DNA of 64,000 nt, taken from Lysobacterales bacterium (GTDB taxonomy: Bacteria; Pseudomonadota; Gammaproteobacteria; Xanthomonadales; Xanthomonadaceae). The position numbers were made by a program, and so were the translations under genes. Within the stretch, counting starts at the first letter, position 1, and each line of letters starts with the position of its first letter. Positions 32,191 through 40,308 of the stretch are shown here, piece by piece. Under the pieces are notes generated by a model that worked only from the letters and a program-made list of their open reading frames with translations, was not told the DNA's origin and did no database searches. The DNA is taken from positions 81,592 through 145,591 of the forward strand of contig JAEKKX010000011.1 of the NCBI GenBank assembly GCA_019510125.1, given 5' to 3'.

Positions 32191-33476
32191 AACTCCTCGT
32201 CATCGGTTCCGGCGGCCGCGAACACGCCCTCGCCTGGAAGCTCGCGCAGTCGTCGCGCGTGAGCGAAGTGCTGGTCGCGCCGGGCAACGCCGGCACGGCG
32301 ACGGAGGCGAAGTGCCGGAATGCCGCAGTGAAGGCGACGGACCTCGACGGCCTCGTCGCGCTGGTGCGCGCCGAAGGCGTGGCGGTGACGGTGGTCGGGC
32401 CGGAAGCGCCGCTGGTGGCGGGCGTGGTCGATCGCTTCCGCGCCGAAGGCCTGCGCGTGTTCGGCCCGACGGCCGCGGCGGCGCAACTGGAAGGCAGCAA
32501 GGCGTTCGCGAAGGATTTCCTCGCCCGCCACGGCATCCCGACTGCGTACTACGCCGTGCACACCGATGTCGATGCCGCGCTCGCTTACATCCGCGAGAAA
32601 GGAGCACCCATCGTGGTCAAGGCCGACGGCCTGGCCGCGGGCAAGGGCGTGATCGTGGCGATGACGCAGGCCGAGGCCGTGGCCGCGGTGCGCGACATGC
32701 TGTCGGGCAACGCGTTCGGCGCCGCCGGAGCGCGGGTGGTGATCGAGGAATTCCTCGACGGCGAGGAAGCCAGCTTCATCTCGATGGTCGACGGCGTCAC
32801 CGCATTGCCGATGGCGACCTCGCAGGACCACAAGCGCGTGGGCGACGGCGACACCGGCCCGAACACCGGCGGCATGGGCGCGTACTCGCCCGCGCCGGTG
32901 GTCACGCCCGAGGTGCATGCGCGGGTGATGCGCGAGGTGGTCGAGCCGACCGTGCGCGGCATGGCCGCCGACGGCGTACCGTTCACCGGTTTCCTCTACG
33001 CGGGGCTGATGATCGACGCGGCCGGCGCGCCGAAAGTGATCGAATTCAACGTGCGCTTCGGCGACCCGGAAACGCAGCCGGTGATGCTGCGGCTCGACAG
33101 CGACCTGCTGGACCTGGTCGAGGCCGCGATCGACGGCCGCCTGCACGCTGTCGAGGCGCGCTGGAGTCCGCAACCGTCGCTGGGCGTGGTGATGGCCGCC
33201 TCGCCCTACCCCGACACGCCGCGCAGCGGCGACGTCATCCACGGTCTCGACGCGCCGCAGCCGGCGCACGCCAAGGTCTTCCACGCCGGCACCGCGTTCG
33301 ACGCCGGCGGCCGCGTGGTCACCGCCGGCGGCCGCGTATTGTGCGTCTGCGCCCGCGGCGACACCGTCGCCGACGCGCAGCGCGAAGCCTACGCCGCGCT
33401 GGCGAAGATCGGCTGGGACGGCGAATTCCACCGCAGCGACATCGGCTGGCGGGCGGTGGCGCGGGAGCGGGGCTGA
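32187..33476 (+). CDS. purD: phosphoribosylamine--glycine ligase
   Basis: PurD ligates glycine to phosphoribosylamine in purine synthesis. The 429-residue ATP-grasp enzyme begins [22 protein letters not shown] and has [58 protein letters not shown], and the signature [11 protein letters not shown]. Translation start overlaps the preceding low-G+C gene. It ends one base before the macro-domain gene on the opposite strand. Confidence 0.96.
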   Translation: MKLLVIGSGGREHALAWKLAQSSRVSEVLVAPGNAGTATEAKCRNAAVKATDLDGLVALVRAEGVAVTVVGPEAPLVAGVVDRFRAEGLRVFGPTAAAAQLEGSKAFAKDFLARHGIPTAYYAVHTDVDAALAYIREKGAPIVVKADGLAAGKGVIVAMTQAEAVAAVRDMLSGNAFGAAGARVVIEEFLDGEEASFISMVDGVTALPMATSQDHKRVGDGDTGPNTGGMGAYSPAPVVTPEVHARVMREVVEPTVRGMAADGVPFTGFLYAGLMIDAAGAPKVIEFNVRFGDPETQPVMLRLDSDLLDLVEAAIDGRLHAVEARWSPQPSLGVVMAASPYPDTPRSGDVIHGLDAPQPAHAKVFHAGTAFDAGGRVVTAGGRVLCVCARGDTVADAQREAYAALAKIGWDGEFHRSDIGWRAVARERG

Positions 33477-33477
33477 G

Positions 33478-33948
33478 TCACTTCGACGGCCGGTAGCGGA
33501 CGATGCGCACGTCCGCTGCCGTTTCCACGGATGCGAAGGCATCGCGCATGGTCGCGAGCGCGTCGGCTTCACGGAAGCCGCCGGAGCCTGCGCCGATCAC
33601 CGGAAACGCGACCGAGGCGAAGCGCTCGGCCGCGACGATGTCCATCGTGGATCGCACCGAATCGCGGATCGACTGCTCCGACGCACGCCACAGCAGATCG
33701 ATGCCGGCCACATGGACGATGGCCTTGAACGGCAGGCGGCCCGCCGACGTCAGTCGCGCCTGTCCGAGCGGCAACGGCCCGGTGCGTCCGATCTCGATGA
33801 AAGGCCGCAGGCCGCCGCGGCGCTTGATCGCCCCCGACACGCCCTGCGGCAGCAGCAGCCACCACGGGATGACGTTCCGGTTCCAGGCATTGACGATGAC
33901 CTCGACCGGCTGGTCCAGCAGGTCGCCATCGACGATCGCGGGGATCAC
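33478..33948 (-). CDS. macro-domain protein
   Basis: The 156-residue protein has the macro-domain core: an ADP-ribose-binding VNAWNRN motif in place of VNAANS, QGVSGAIKRRGG, a central GPLPLGQARLTSAGRLPFKAIVHVAG, and VAFPVIGAGSGGFREADALATM. Bacterial macro domains hydrolyse or bind ADP-ribose derivatives; the catalytic activity of this subfamily is uncertain. It lies next to two XRE regulators on the same strand and may belong to an accessory defence or regulatory group; that link is inference. Confidence 0.8.
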   Translation of the reverse strand: MIPAIVDGDLLDQPVEVIVNAWNRNVIPWWLLLPQGVSGAIKRRGGLRPFIEIGRTGPLPLGQARLTSAGRLPFKAIVHVAGIDLLWRASEQSIRDSVRSTMDIVAAERFASVAFPVIGAGSGGFREADALATMRDAFASVETAADVRIVRYRPSK

Positions 33949-33963
33949 GGAGCAGTCGCCCTG

Positions 33964-34365
33964 TCAGCGCTTCTTCGCCGCCTTCGCCGGCGCGTGCTGC
34001 TTCGACAGTTCCTCGATCAGGCTGCGGACCAGCTTGCGCTGCGAGGCCGGAAGCCTGAGGAATGTCTCGATCGCGAGCTGGTCGTGCGGGTTCATCCGCC
34101 ACTCGCCGCGGGTCTCGCGGACGTGTTTGTCGCTGCCGAACTGCAATTGCTGCGGTTCCATCGACAGCATCCGCGCCAGCGCGCGCATGTTGCCCTGCCG
34201 GGGCATGGCGCGGCCGTTGAGCCAGCCGGAGATCGCCTGCTGGGAGACGGGTTCGCCGCCGAAACGGGCGAGCAGGCGCACGAGTTCGGCCGGACTCTCG
34301 CTCATTCCGGCTTGGCGCAGAGCGGCGCGCAAGCGCTCGCTGAAAGCGTCTTGTTCGGTCTTCAT
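33964..34365 (-). CDS. XRE-family HTH regulator, paralogue 1
   Basis: The 133-residue protein has an N-terminal helix-turn-helix (FSERLRAALRQAGMSESPAELVRLLARFGGEPVSQQAISGWLNGRAMPRQ in register, residues 8-57), where SQQAISGWL is the recognition-helix region. It is followed by MRALARMLSMEPQQLQFG, and a C-terminal helix pair with LPASQRKLVRSLIEELS and a Lys-rich tail. It is about 70% identical, by eye, to the product of 34431-34823 directly upstream, from which it is separated by 65 bases. The pair are tandem duplicates. Confidence 0.85.
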   Translation of the reverse strand: MKTEQDAFSERLRAALRQAGMSESPAELVRLLARFGGEPVSQQAISGWLNGRAMPRQGNMRALARMLSMEPQQLQFGSDKHVRETRGEWRMNPHDQLAIETFLRLPASQRKLVRSLIEELSKQHAPAKAAKKR

Positions 34366-34430
34366 TCACCGACCTTAGGCCGGTGAGACGCCCGGTGTGA
34401 AAGACGTGCTTGTGGATCAAATCCCCCGGA

Positions 34431-34823
34431 TCAGGGCTTGCGCGCCCCGCCGGAACGGACGAATTCGTCGATGACCTGGCGCAGCAGCCGGCGCTGGGCC
34501 GGGGGCAACTGCAGATAGGCCTCGATGGCCAGTCGGTCGCGCGGATCGAGGCCACCCTCGGTCCGATCCTCGCGTCCACGCTTGTCGTCGTCGCCGTATT
34601 GCAACTGCTGCGGCTCCATTGCCAGCATCTTCGCCAGCGCCCTGAGATTGGTCTGCCTGGGCATCGCCCGCCCCCTCAACCACCCGGAGACGGCTTGCTG
34701 CGACACCGGCTCGCCGCCGAAGCGCGCGAGCAAACGCACCAGTTCGACCGGGCTCTCGCCGAGGCCCGCCCTGTGCAACGCAGCGCGCAGCCTCTGGCTG
34801 AACGCGATCTGTTCATTGCGCAT
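34431..34823 (-). CDS. XRE-family HTH regulator, paralogue 2
   Basis: The 130-residue protein has the same design as the preceding entry: HTH (FSQRLRAALHRAGLGESPVELVRLLARFGGEPVSQQAVSGWLRGRAMPRQ in register), then LRALAKMLAMEPQQLQYG, and a C-terminal LPPAQRRLLRQVIDEFVRSGG. The longer open frame upstream is a shadow. ATG at 34823 gives MRNEQIAFSQRL, matching paralogue 1's MKTEQDAFSERL. It is divergent from the degenerate-helicase gene across a 105-base spacer with a palindrome at 34867-34884. Confidence 0.85.
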   Translation of the reverse strand: MRNEQIAFSQRLRAALHRAGLGESPVELVRLLARFGGEPVSQQAVSGWLRGRAMPRQTNLRALAKMLAMEPQQLQYGDDDKRGREDRTEGGLDPRDRLAIEAYLQLPPAQRRLLRQVIDEFVRSGGARKP

Positions 34824-34866
34824 CACCTGACGTCGGGCCGGTGCACGCCAGCATTGGAAAGATGTG

Positions 34867-34884
34867 GTTTGTACCATATCAAAC
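34867..34884. promoter_or_regulatory. candidate operator in the divergent AT-rich spacer
   Basis: The AT-rich spacer between the divergent XRE gene and the helicase-like gene holds an 18-base interrupted palindrome, gtttg-N8-caaac. Its position between the two starts suits autoregulation by the adjacent XRE protein and control of the large gene. Arms are only five bases, so this may be chance. Confidence 0.4.
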
Positions 34885-34928
34885 TTTTTGTTAGCGTGCG
34901 GCTCCACCGATGACAGGGAGGGCCTGGG

Positions 34929-37076
34929 ATGCCGAACATGCGGACCGAGCGGTCGCGGCATCGGTGCCGGGACGAATCGCTTCCGCCGCCCGGCATCGCC
35001 GGGACCGGACCGATCACATCCGCAGCGCCGCCGCTGGCGCTGGCCCTGGAGTACGCCGCGCGCGCCCTGCTGGCCGAACTGGAGGCGCCAGCCAGCGGCC
35101 GCACGCCGCGACGCGCCCCAGGCGCACTGCTTCTTCAACGGCTGTCGCCGGTCGGCGTGGAACTGCTGCAGTGGTGGTGCGCCGAGCGCGTGTGCCGGAC
35201 CCGCACCGACAACTTCAACGCGGCGCAGCGGCAGGCGCTGGTCCACCTGCTGCTGGCGCACGAGGCCCTGCGCAGCGACGATGCAGACATCCTGCATCAG
35301 CGCGCCTGCGGGTCGCCCTCGCGCCGCGATCTTCCCCGCGGCATCCCGGAACGCGCGCACCACGCGCTGCGCCTCGCTCCGGGCAGCGGCCTGCGCTGGG
35401 TGCTGCAGGCGCTGATCGTCTGGCGCTGGGCGCACGCGCCCGACGATCCTGCGTCGCCCTGGCGGATGACCGCGATCGCGGCGACGCCGGGCATCGCCGA
35501 CCGGCTGCGCCGCGCGCTGTCGAACCAGGACACCGCCAGCCTGCATCGCCACGCCCGGCTGTTCCTGCCGCCCGGCCGCCGCGCGGCGTTCCGCGAATGG
35601 CTGGACCGCGCTTGCGCGGGGCCGTCGCCGGCGCTGCGCGTGATCGACGCGACCGTCGCCGGGGTCGCGCCGGCGGGGCCGCTGACCCTGATCGCCGAGC
35701 GTCGCACCGGGCCCGGCGCCGGAGCGCCTGCGCGTCTGCGCGTGGACCTGCGCACCGACGCGGGCGGCGCCGGGCCGGTGCCGCTGACCGCGTTCGACGT
35801 CGCCCGTGCGGTCCGCCGCGGCGCGTGCAAGCTGCCGACGCTGGTGCCGATCGCCCGCACCGGCGCGGCGCTGCCCGCGACCCCGCCGCGACGCGCGGGC
35901 CTGCGCCCCCGCCTCGGCCGGATCCATCGCGCGCAACTGGAAGCGGGCCTGCGCGAACTGCGGGCCCGCGACGAGCCCTTCGCCGCGCTCGATCCCGCGC
36001 GGCGTCCGCGCATGGCCCTGTTCTGCGATGCGCCGGCCACGCTGCGGGCGGCGCGCCGCTGGCTGCGCGACGCTGGTTTCGCCGCCGATGCGGTGGCCCC
36101 GGCACGCGACGCGACGCCGGCGCCGCAGGTCCGGGTGACCCTCGACACGCTGCCGCCGCGGGCGAGCCTTGCCGACCCGCGGGTCTGCGTCGTGGTCGCG
36201 CTGCGCAGCCATCGCGCGCCCGGCGGCGGCGCGGCGTCCGCCGAATCGATGCTCGCCGCCGGCGGGGCGCTGCTGTGGCCGGAGCCGGAGTTCGCCGAAC
36301 TGCGCGACGAGATGCTGGAGCGCGCCGGTCGCGGCCGGCCGCCGCGGCATCGGCTGGACGTGCTGGCGGTGATCGACGACCCACGCTGCCGGCCGGACTA
36401 CGCGGGCCTGCCGCACGCGCCGCCGGCCGAGGCCGACGTGCCGGCGACGGACGACTTCTTCCTGCCCGGCCAGCGCGACGATGCGGCGCTCCACGACCTG
36501 GCGATCCCGCCGGACTGCACCGCCCCCGCGGGCGCAGACCCGGAGCGGCTGCGCGACGCGCCACGACGGCTGTTGCGCCGGCGCCGGACGACGCCGGTGC
36601 GCAAGTCGGTGACGACCCACGCCGCCTGCGACGATCGCAACGGCGGACTGCAGGCCGCCTTCGTGGCCGCCGCCGAGGCCGATCCCCTGGTCGAAAGCCA
36701 CGCGCTGCTCGACCCGCGGCGGCAGGCGCTGCGCGCGCACGAGGCGCTGCTGGCGCGCGCCCCGGACGGCGCCGGCTGGCCGGAAGCGCTGGTGCGCACC
36801 GCGGAACGCGTCTACCTGGTGGATTTCCAGGCGTCCTGTCCCGCCGCGCCGGTCCCGCCGACGCCCGGCGAACGCGCGCTGGCGCTGTGGCTGCGCCATG
36901 TCGACGCCCTGCCGCCGCGGCAGCGCGACGACCGGCGCTGGTGCCGGGCCTCGCTGCCGGCGCCGCTGTTCTGGTCGTGGAAGCGCAGCGGCGGCGCGCT
37001 GTCCCATCTGCTCGCCAGACTGGCCGACGCGTCGACGCCGACGCGACTCGTGCGGTCGCCCTGGACCTCGCCCTGA
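34929..37076 (+). CDS. divergent, apparently inactivated type III restriction-like helicase/nuclease
   Basis: This 715-residue protein, on careful reading, follows the block order of a DEAD/DEAH type III restriction-like helicase family. LLQWWCAERV...NFNAAQRQALVHLLLAHEALRS (residues 79-115) mirrors the family's hWF...NFHxGQRQAIxNxIYxHEVL entry block. RLAPGSGLRWVLQALIVWRW (148-167) sits where MATGTGKTWVMQALLIW (Walker A) is expected, and AIAATPGIADRLRRAL (182-197) matches motif Ia. Near the C-terminus, RVYLVDFQA sits where YLVExKG of the PD-(D/E)xK nuclease lies, followed by ALWLRHVDALPPRQRDDRRW and LPAPLFWSWKRSGGALSHLL. The Walker lysine, DEAD box and nuclease lysine are missing, so it is probably a pseudoenzyme. 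Start at 34929 has gggagg as RBS. Confidence 0.5.
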   Translation: MPNMRTERSRHRCRDESLPPPGIAGTGPITSAAPPLALALEYAARALLAELEAPASGRTPRRAPGALLLQRLSPVGVELLQWWCAERVCRTRTDNFNAAQRQALVHLLLAHEALRSDDADILHQRACGSPSRRDLPRGIPERAHHALRLAPGSGLRWVLQALIVWRWAHAPDDPASPWRMTAIAATPGIADRLRRALSNQDTASLHRHARLFLPPGRRAAFREWLDRACAGPSPALRVIDATVAGVAPAGPLTLIAERRTGPGAGAPARLRVDLRTDAGGAGPVPLTAFDVARAVRRGACKLPTLVPIARTGAALPATPPRRAGLRPRLGRIHRAQLEAGLRELRARDEPFAALDPARRPRMALFCDAPATLRAARRWLRDAGFAADAVAPARDATPAPQVRVTLDTLPPRASLADPRVCVVVALRSHRAPGGGAASAESMLAAGGALLWPEPEFAELRDEMLERAGRGRPPRHRLDVLAVIDDPRCRPDYAGLPHAPPAEADVPATDDFFLPGQRDDAALHDLAIPPDCTAPAGADPERLRDAPRRLLRRRRTTPVRKSVTTHAACDDRNGGLQAAFVAAAEADPLVESHALLDPRRQALRAHEALLARAPDGAGWPEALVRTAERVYLVDFQASCPAAPVPPTPGERALALWLRHVDALPPRQRDDRRWCRASLPAPLFWSWKRSGGALSHLLARLADASTPTRLVRSPWTSP

Positions 37077-37143
37077 ACCGGGCCACGCAACTCTGCTAGG
37101 CTCGCCCCGACCCGCCGGCGGAGGCCGGCACCGCGGAGCGCGC

Positions 37144-39069
37144 ATGGCCCACCATCAGACCGACCTGCTGCGGCAGCGCCGCTTCCTGCCGTTCTTCTCG
37201 GTGCAGTCGCTGGGCGCGTTCCTGGACAACGTCTACCGGCAGAGCATCATCGGCCTGCTGTTCTGGATGGGCGTGAGCACCGAGGAGCGCACGCTGTACG
37301 CGAACCTCGCGCCGGCGCTGTTCATCCTGCCGTTCTTCCTGTTCTCCGGCATCGCCGGGCAGATCGCCGAGAAGCTGGAGAAGTCGCGGCTGATCCGCAT
37401 CACCACGGTCATGGGCATCGCGGTGATGGCGGTGGCCGCGGTCGGGTTCCTGCTGCACAGCCTGCCGCTGCTGCTGGCCGCGCTGTTCTTCCTCGGCGTG
37501 CATTCGACCCTGTTCGGCCCGGTGAAGTATTCGATCCTGCCGTCGGTGCTCAAGCCCGAGGAGCTCACCGGCGGCAACGGCCTGGTCGAGATGGGCACGT
37601 CGCTGTCGATCCTGGTCGGGATGATCGTCGGCGGCCTGATCTTCCAGCTCGCCGGCGCGCACGGGCCGCAGGTCGCGGCGCTGGCGGTGCTGGCGATCGC
37701 GTTCGCCGCCTACTTCGCCAGCCGCGCGGTGCCGCCGTGCGACGCCGGCGCGCCGGAGCTGAAGATCCAGTGGAACCCGATCCCCGAATCGGTGCGCATG
37801 CTCGCGCTCACCCGCCGGCAACTGGCGGTGCGCAATTCGGTGCTCGGCGTGTCGTGGTTCTGGTTCGTGGGCACGGTGCTGACCTCGCAGTTGCCGGCCT
37901 ACGCCGAGCTGCACATGGGCGGTGGCCAGCACCAGTCGCTGTACATCTTCGCGCTGGCGCTGTTCTCGATCGGCACCGGCATCGGCTCGATGCTGTGCGA
38001 ACGGCTGTCGGGCCGAGTGGTCGAGATCGGCCTGGTGCCGCTGGGCGCGTTCGGGATGAGCGCGTTCCTGTTCGACCTGTACTTCGCGCGCAGCGGGGCG
38101 TCGCCGGCCACCGACCTGGGCGTGATCGACTTCCTGCGCCAGCCGGGAAGCTGGCGGATCGCGCTGGACCTCACCGGCGTCGGCCTGTTCACCGGCCTGT
38201 TCGTGGTGCCGCTGTTCGCGCTGATCCAGAGCCGCACGCCGAAGCGCGAACTGTCGCGGGTGATCGCCGGGGTCAACATCCAGAACGCGATCTTCATCGT
38301 GCTGGCGGCCGGGCTGGGGGTCGCGCTGCAGATGAAGTCGCTCACCCTGGGTGGCATCACCGTGCCGATGCCGGGGCTGAGCATCCCGCAGGTGTTCCTG
38401 GCGCTGGCGATCGCCAACACCCTGGTGGCGCTGTGGATCTTCACCATCGTGCCCGAGTTCTTCATGCGCTTCCTGAGCTGGGTGCTGGTGCGCACGCTGT
38501 ACCGGCTGAAGCTGCACGGGATCGAGCGGCACGTGCCGGACGAGGGCCCGGCGGTGATCGTCTGCAACCACGTCACCTACATGGACGCGCTGGTGCTGTC
38601 GGCCAGCATCCCGCGACCGATCCGCTTCGTGATGTACTACAAGATCTTCAACGTGCCGGTGATGCGCTGGATCTTCCGCACCGCCAAGGCGATCCCGATC
38701 GCCGGCGCGAAGGAGGACCCGGAGATCATGCGGCGGGCGTTCGAGGAGATCGACGCCGCGCTGGCCGACGGCCAGCTCGTCGGCATCTTCCCGGAGGGGG
38801 CGCTGACCCGCGACGGCGCCATCGCGCCGTTCAAGGCCGGCGTGGAAAAAGTGCTGGAACGACGCCCGGTGCCGGTGGTGCCGATGGCGCTGAAGAACAT
38901 GTGGACCAGCATGTGGAGCAAGCGCGACGGTCGCCTGGCGCGGATGCGCGTGCCGCGACGCTTCCGCGCGCACGTGGACGTGGTCGCGGGCGAGCCGGTG
39001 GACGGGCGCGAGGCCGGGGCCGCGATGCTGGAGGCGCGGGTGCGGGCGCTGCGCGGCGACGCCGCCTGA
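37144..39069 (+). CDS. MFS transporter fused to PlsC-type acyltransferase (LplT-Aas-like)
   Basis: The 641-residue protein joins an N-terminal major facilitator (residues 1-430, about twelve membrane segments; FLDNVYRQSIIGLLFWMG, GVHSTLFGPVKYSILPSVLKPEEL is LplT-like) to a C-terminal 1-acyl-glycerol-3-phosphate acyltransferase. The latter carries NHVTYMDALVL (HxxxxD variant NH-x4-D, residues about 477-483), GIFPEGALTRDG (second motif) and VVPMALKNMW. In E. coli, LplT imports lysophospholipid and Aas reacylates it; a fusion would couple both steps, but here without the AMP-ligase domain of Aas. It lies 67 bases after the helicase-like gene. Confidence 0.88.
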   Translation: MAHHQTDLLRQRRFLPFFSVQSLGAFLDNVYRQSIIGLLFWMGVSTEERTLYANLAPALFILPFFLFSGIAGQIAEKLEKSRLIRITTVMGIAVMAVAAVGFLLHSLPLLLAALFFLGVHSTLFGPVKYSILPSVLKPEELTGGNGLVEMGTSLSILVGMIVGGLIFQLAGAHGPQVAALAVLAIAFAAYFASRAVPPCDAGAPELKIQWNPIPESVRMLALTRRQLAVRNSVLGVSWFWFVGTVLTSQLPAYAELHMGGGQHQSLYIFALALFSIGTGIGSMLCERLSGRVVEIGLVPLGAFGMSAFLFDLYFARSGASPATDLGVIDFLRQPGSWRIALDLTGVGLFTGLFVVPLFALIQSRTPKRELSRVIAGVNIQNAIFIVLAAGLGVALQMKSLTLGGITVPMPGLSIPQVFLALAIANTLVALWIFTIVPEFFMRFLSWVLVRTLYRLKLHGIERHVPDEGPAVIVCNHVTYMDALVLSASIPRPIRFVMYYKIFNVPVMRWIFRTAKAIPIAGAKEDPEIMRRAFEEIDAALADGQLVGIFPEGALTRDGAIAPFKAGVEKVLERRPVPVVPMALKNMWTSMWSKRDGRLARMRVPRRFRAHVDVVAGEPVDGREAGAAMLEARVRALRGDAA

Positions 39070-39204
39070 CGCGCCCGTCATGCCGGCCGCGCCGGCGGAC
39101 GTTTGCACGGCGCGGCGGAATCGGCACAATGCGCCCAGATGCGTATCGCGGCCGCTCCGGGGAAACGGGCGACCGTTCACGTCCACCCCCCGAGGAGTTT
39201 CCGC

Positions 39205-39519
39205 ATGAATACCGCCACCGCGCCCGGCAGCGTGCCCAACCATCTCGCCTGGGCGATCATCGCGACGGTGCTCGCGACCTGCCTGTGCTGTCCGCTGGGC
39301 CTGCTGGGCATCGTCGCCATCGTCCAGTCCAACAAGGTCAACACGCTGCTGAACCAGGGCGACCTGGAAGGCGCGCGGCGCGCGTCCGACAGCGCCAAGA
39401 CGTGGTGCTGGGTCGCCACCGCGCTGGCCATCATCGGCCTGGTGCTCAACATCGCCTGGTTCGCCATGGGCGGCACCGCCGCGTACCTCGAACAGATCCA
39501 GCAGATGCAGGGCCGCTGA
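39205..39519 (+). CDS. CD225/dispanin-like membrane protein 1
   Basis: The 104-residue protein starts MNTATAPGSVPNHLAWAIIATVLATCLCCPLGLLGIVAI (first membrane segment with CLCCPLG), then VQSNKVNTLLNQGDLEGARRASDSAKTW and a second membrane segment. This is the dispanin (CD225) pattern: membrane hairpin plus a SxAK-type cytosolic loop. A gaggag ribosome-binding site precedes the ATG. Cysteines in CLCCP may be lipidated. Function in bacteria is unknown. It is followed by DUF2752 and a second dispanin gene. Confidence 0.82.
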   Translation: MNTATAPGSVPNHLAWAIIATVLATCLCCPLGLLGIVAIVQSNKVNTLLNQGDLEGARRASDSAKTWCWVATALAIIGLVLNIAWFAMGGTAAYLEQIQQMQGR

Positions 39520-39526
39520 GCCGGGC

Positions 39527-39940
39527 ATGTTGGCGCTGCGCGCCACCGACAAGCTGGTGCTGGCGACGGTCGCATGCGCGGCCGTCGTCGGCGTCTGGCT
39601 GCTGCGCCATTACGACCCGAACGCGGTCGGCAACTTCTTCCCGAAGTGCCTCTTCCACGAGACGACCGGGTACTGGTGCATCGGCTGCGGCCTGACCCGC
39701 GCGCTGCACGCGCTGGCGCACGGCGACATCGCCCGCGCGTTCTCGATGAACCCGCTGGCGATGATCGTGCTGCCGCTGCTGCCGCTGATGGTGCTGCACG
39801 AACGCGGCGTCCGTCCGCGCGCGCTGCAGCCGATGATGGCGGTGGTGATGGCGCCGAAACTGTGGATGGTGCTGCTGCCGGCCTACTGGATCGCGCGCAA
39901 CCTGCCGTGGTGGCCGTTCTCGCTGCTGGCGCCGGGCTGA
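39527..39940 (+). CDS. DUF2752 membrane protein
   Basis: The 137-residue protein has a short N-terminal membrane segment, then DPNAVGNFFPKCLFHETTGYWCIGCGLTRALHALAHGDIARAFSMNPLAMIVLP, which contains the diagnostic CPxCG-like GYWCIGCGLTRAL block of DUF2752, and two more membrane segments. It starts eight bases after the first dispanin gene. Repeated pairing of DUF2752 and CD225 proteins in bacteria suggests a joint membrane function, but none is established. Confidence 0.82.
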   Translation: MLALRATDKLVLATVACAAVVGVWLLRHYDPNAVGNFFPKCLFHETTGYWCIGCGLTRALHALAHGDIARAFSMNPLAMIVLPLLPLMVLHERGVRPRALQPMMAVVMAPKLWMVLLPAYWIARNLPWWPFSLLAPG

Positions 39941-39979
39941 CCCGCCCGCCGCCCTTCCGTCCGATCGACCAGGACCGCC

Positions 39980-40258
39980 ATGACCGGAACGCAGCCACCG
40001 CCCTTTCGCGAACACATCCCGAACCACATGGTGTGGGCGATCCTGACCACGCTGTTCTGCTGCCTGCCGTTCGGCATCGTGTCGATCATCCACGCCGCGC
40101 GGGTCGACAGCCTCAGCGCCGCCGGCGACATCGCCGGCGCCCGCGCGTCCTCGGACAAGGCCCGCTTCTGGGCGATCGTCTCGGCGGTCTCGCTGCTCGC
40201 GATCGTCCCCCTGTACATCGTGATCCTGATCCTGGCCGCCGCGTCCGGGGGCCACTGA
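39980..40258 (+). CDS. CD225/dispanin-like membrane protein 2
   Basis: The 92-residue protein is a paralogue of the product of 39205-39519: PPPFREHIPNHMVWAILTTLFCCLPFGIVSIIHAARVDSLSAAGDIAGARASSDKARFWAIVS. It shares the first membrane segment with a Cys pair (FCCLPFG) and the loop SLSAAGD(I/L)xGARxxSDxAKxW. It is the third gene of the cluster and is followed closely by a secreted DUF4124-like gene. Confidence 0.82.
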   Translation: MTGTQPPPFREHIPNHMVWAILTTLFCCLPFGIVSIIHAARVDSLSAAGDIAGARASSDKARFWAIVSAVSLLAIVPLYIVILILAAASGGH

Positions 40259-40308
40259 ACCGGCGGCCGTCGCCGGACGGTTCATCGAGCGAGTGCCAGA
40301 CTGCCGCG

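Noticed and set aside
34431..37145. Long minus-strand frame opposite the helicase-like gene
   Set aside because: Its N-terminal 770 residues are Arg/Gly/Gln-rich mirror sequence; only the XRE gene at 34431-34823 is supported.
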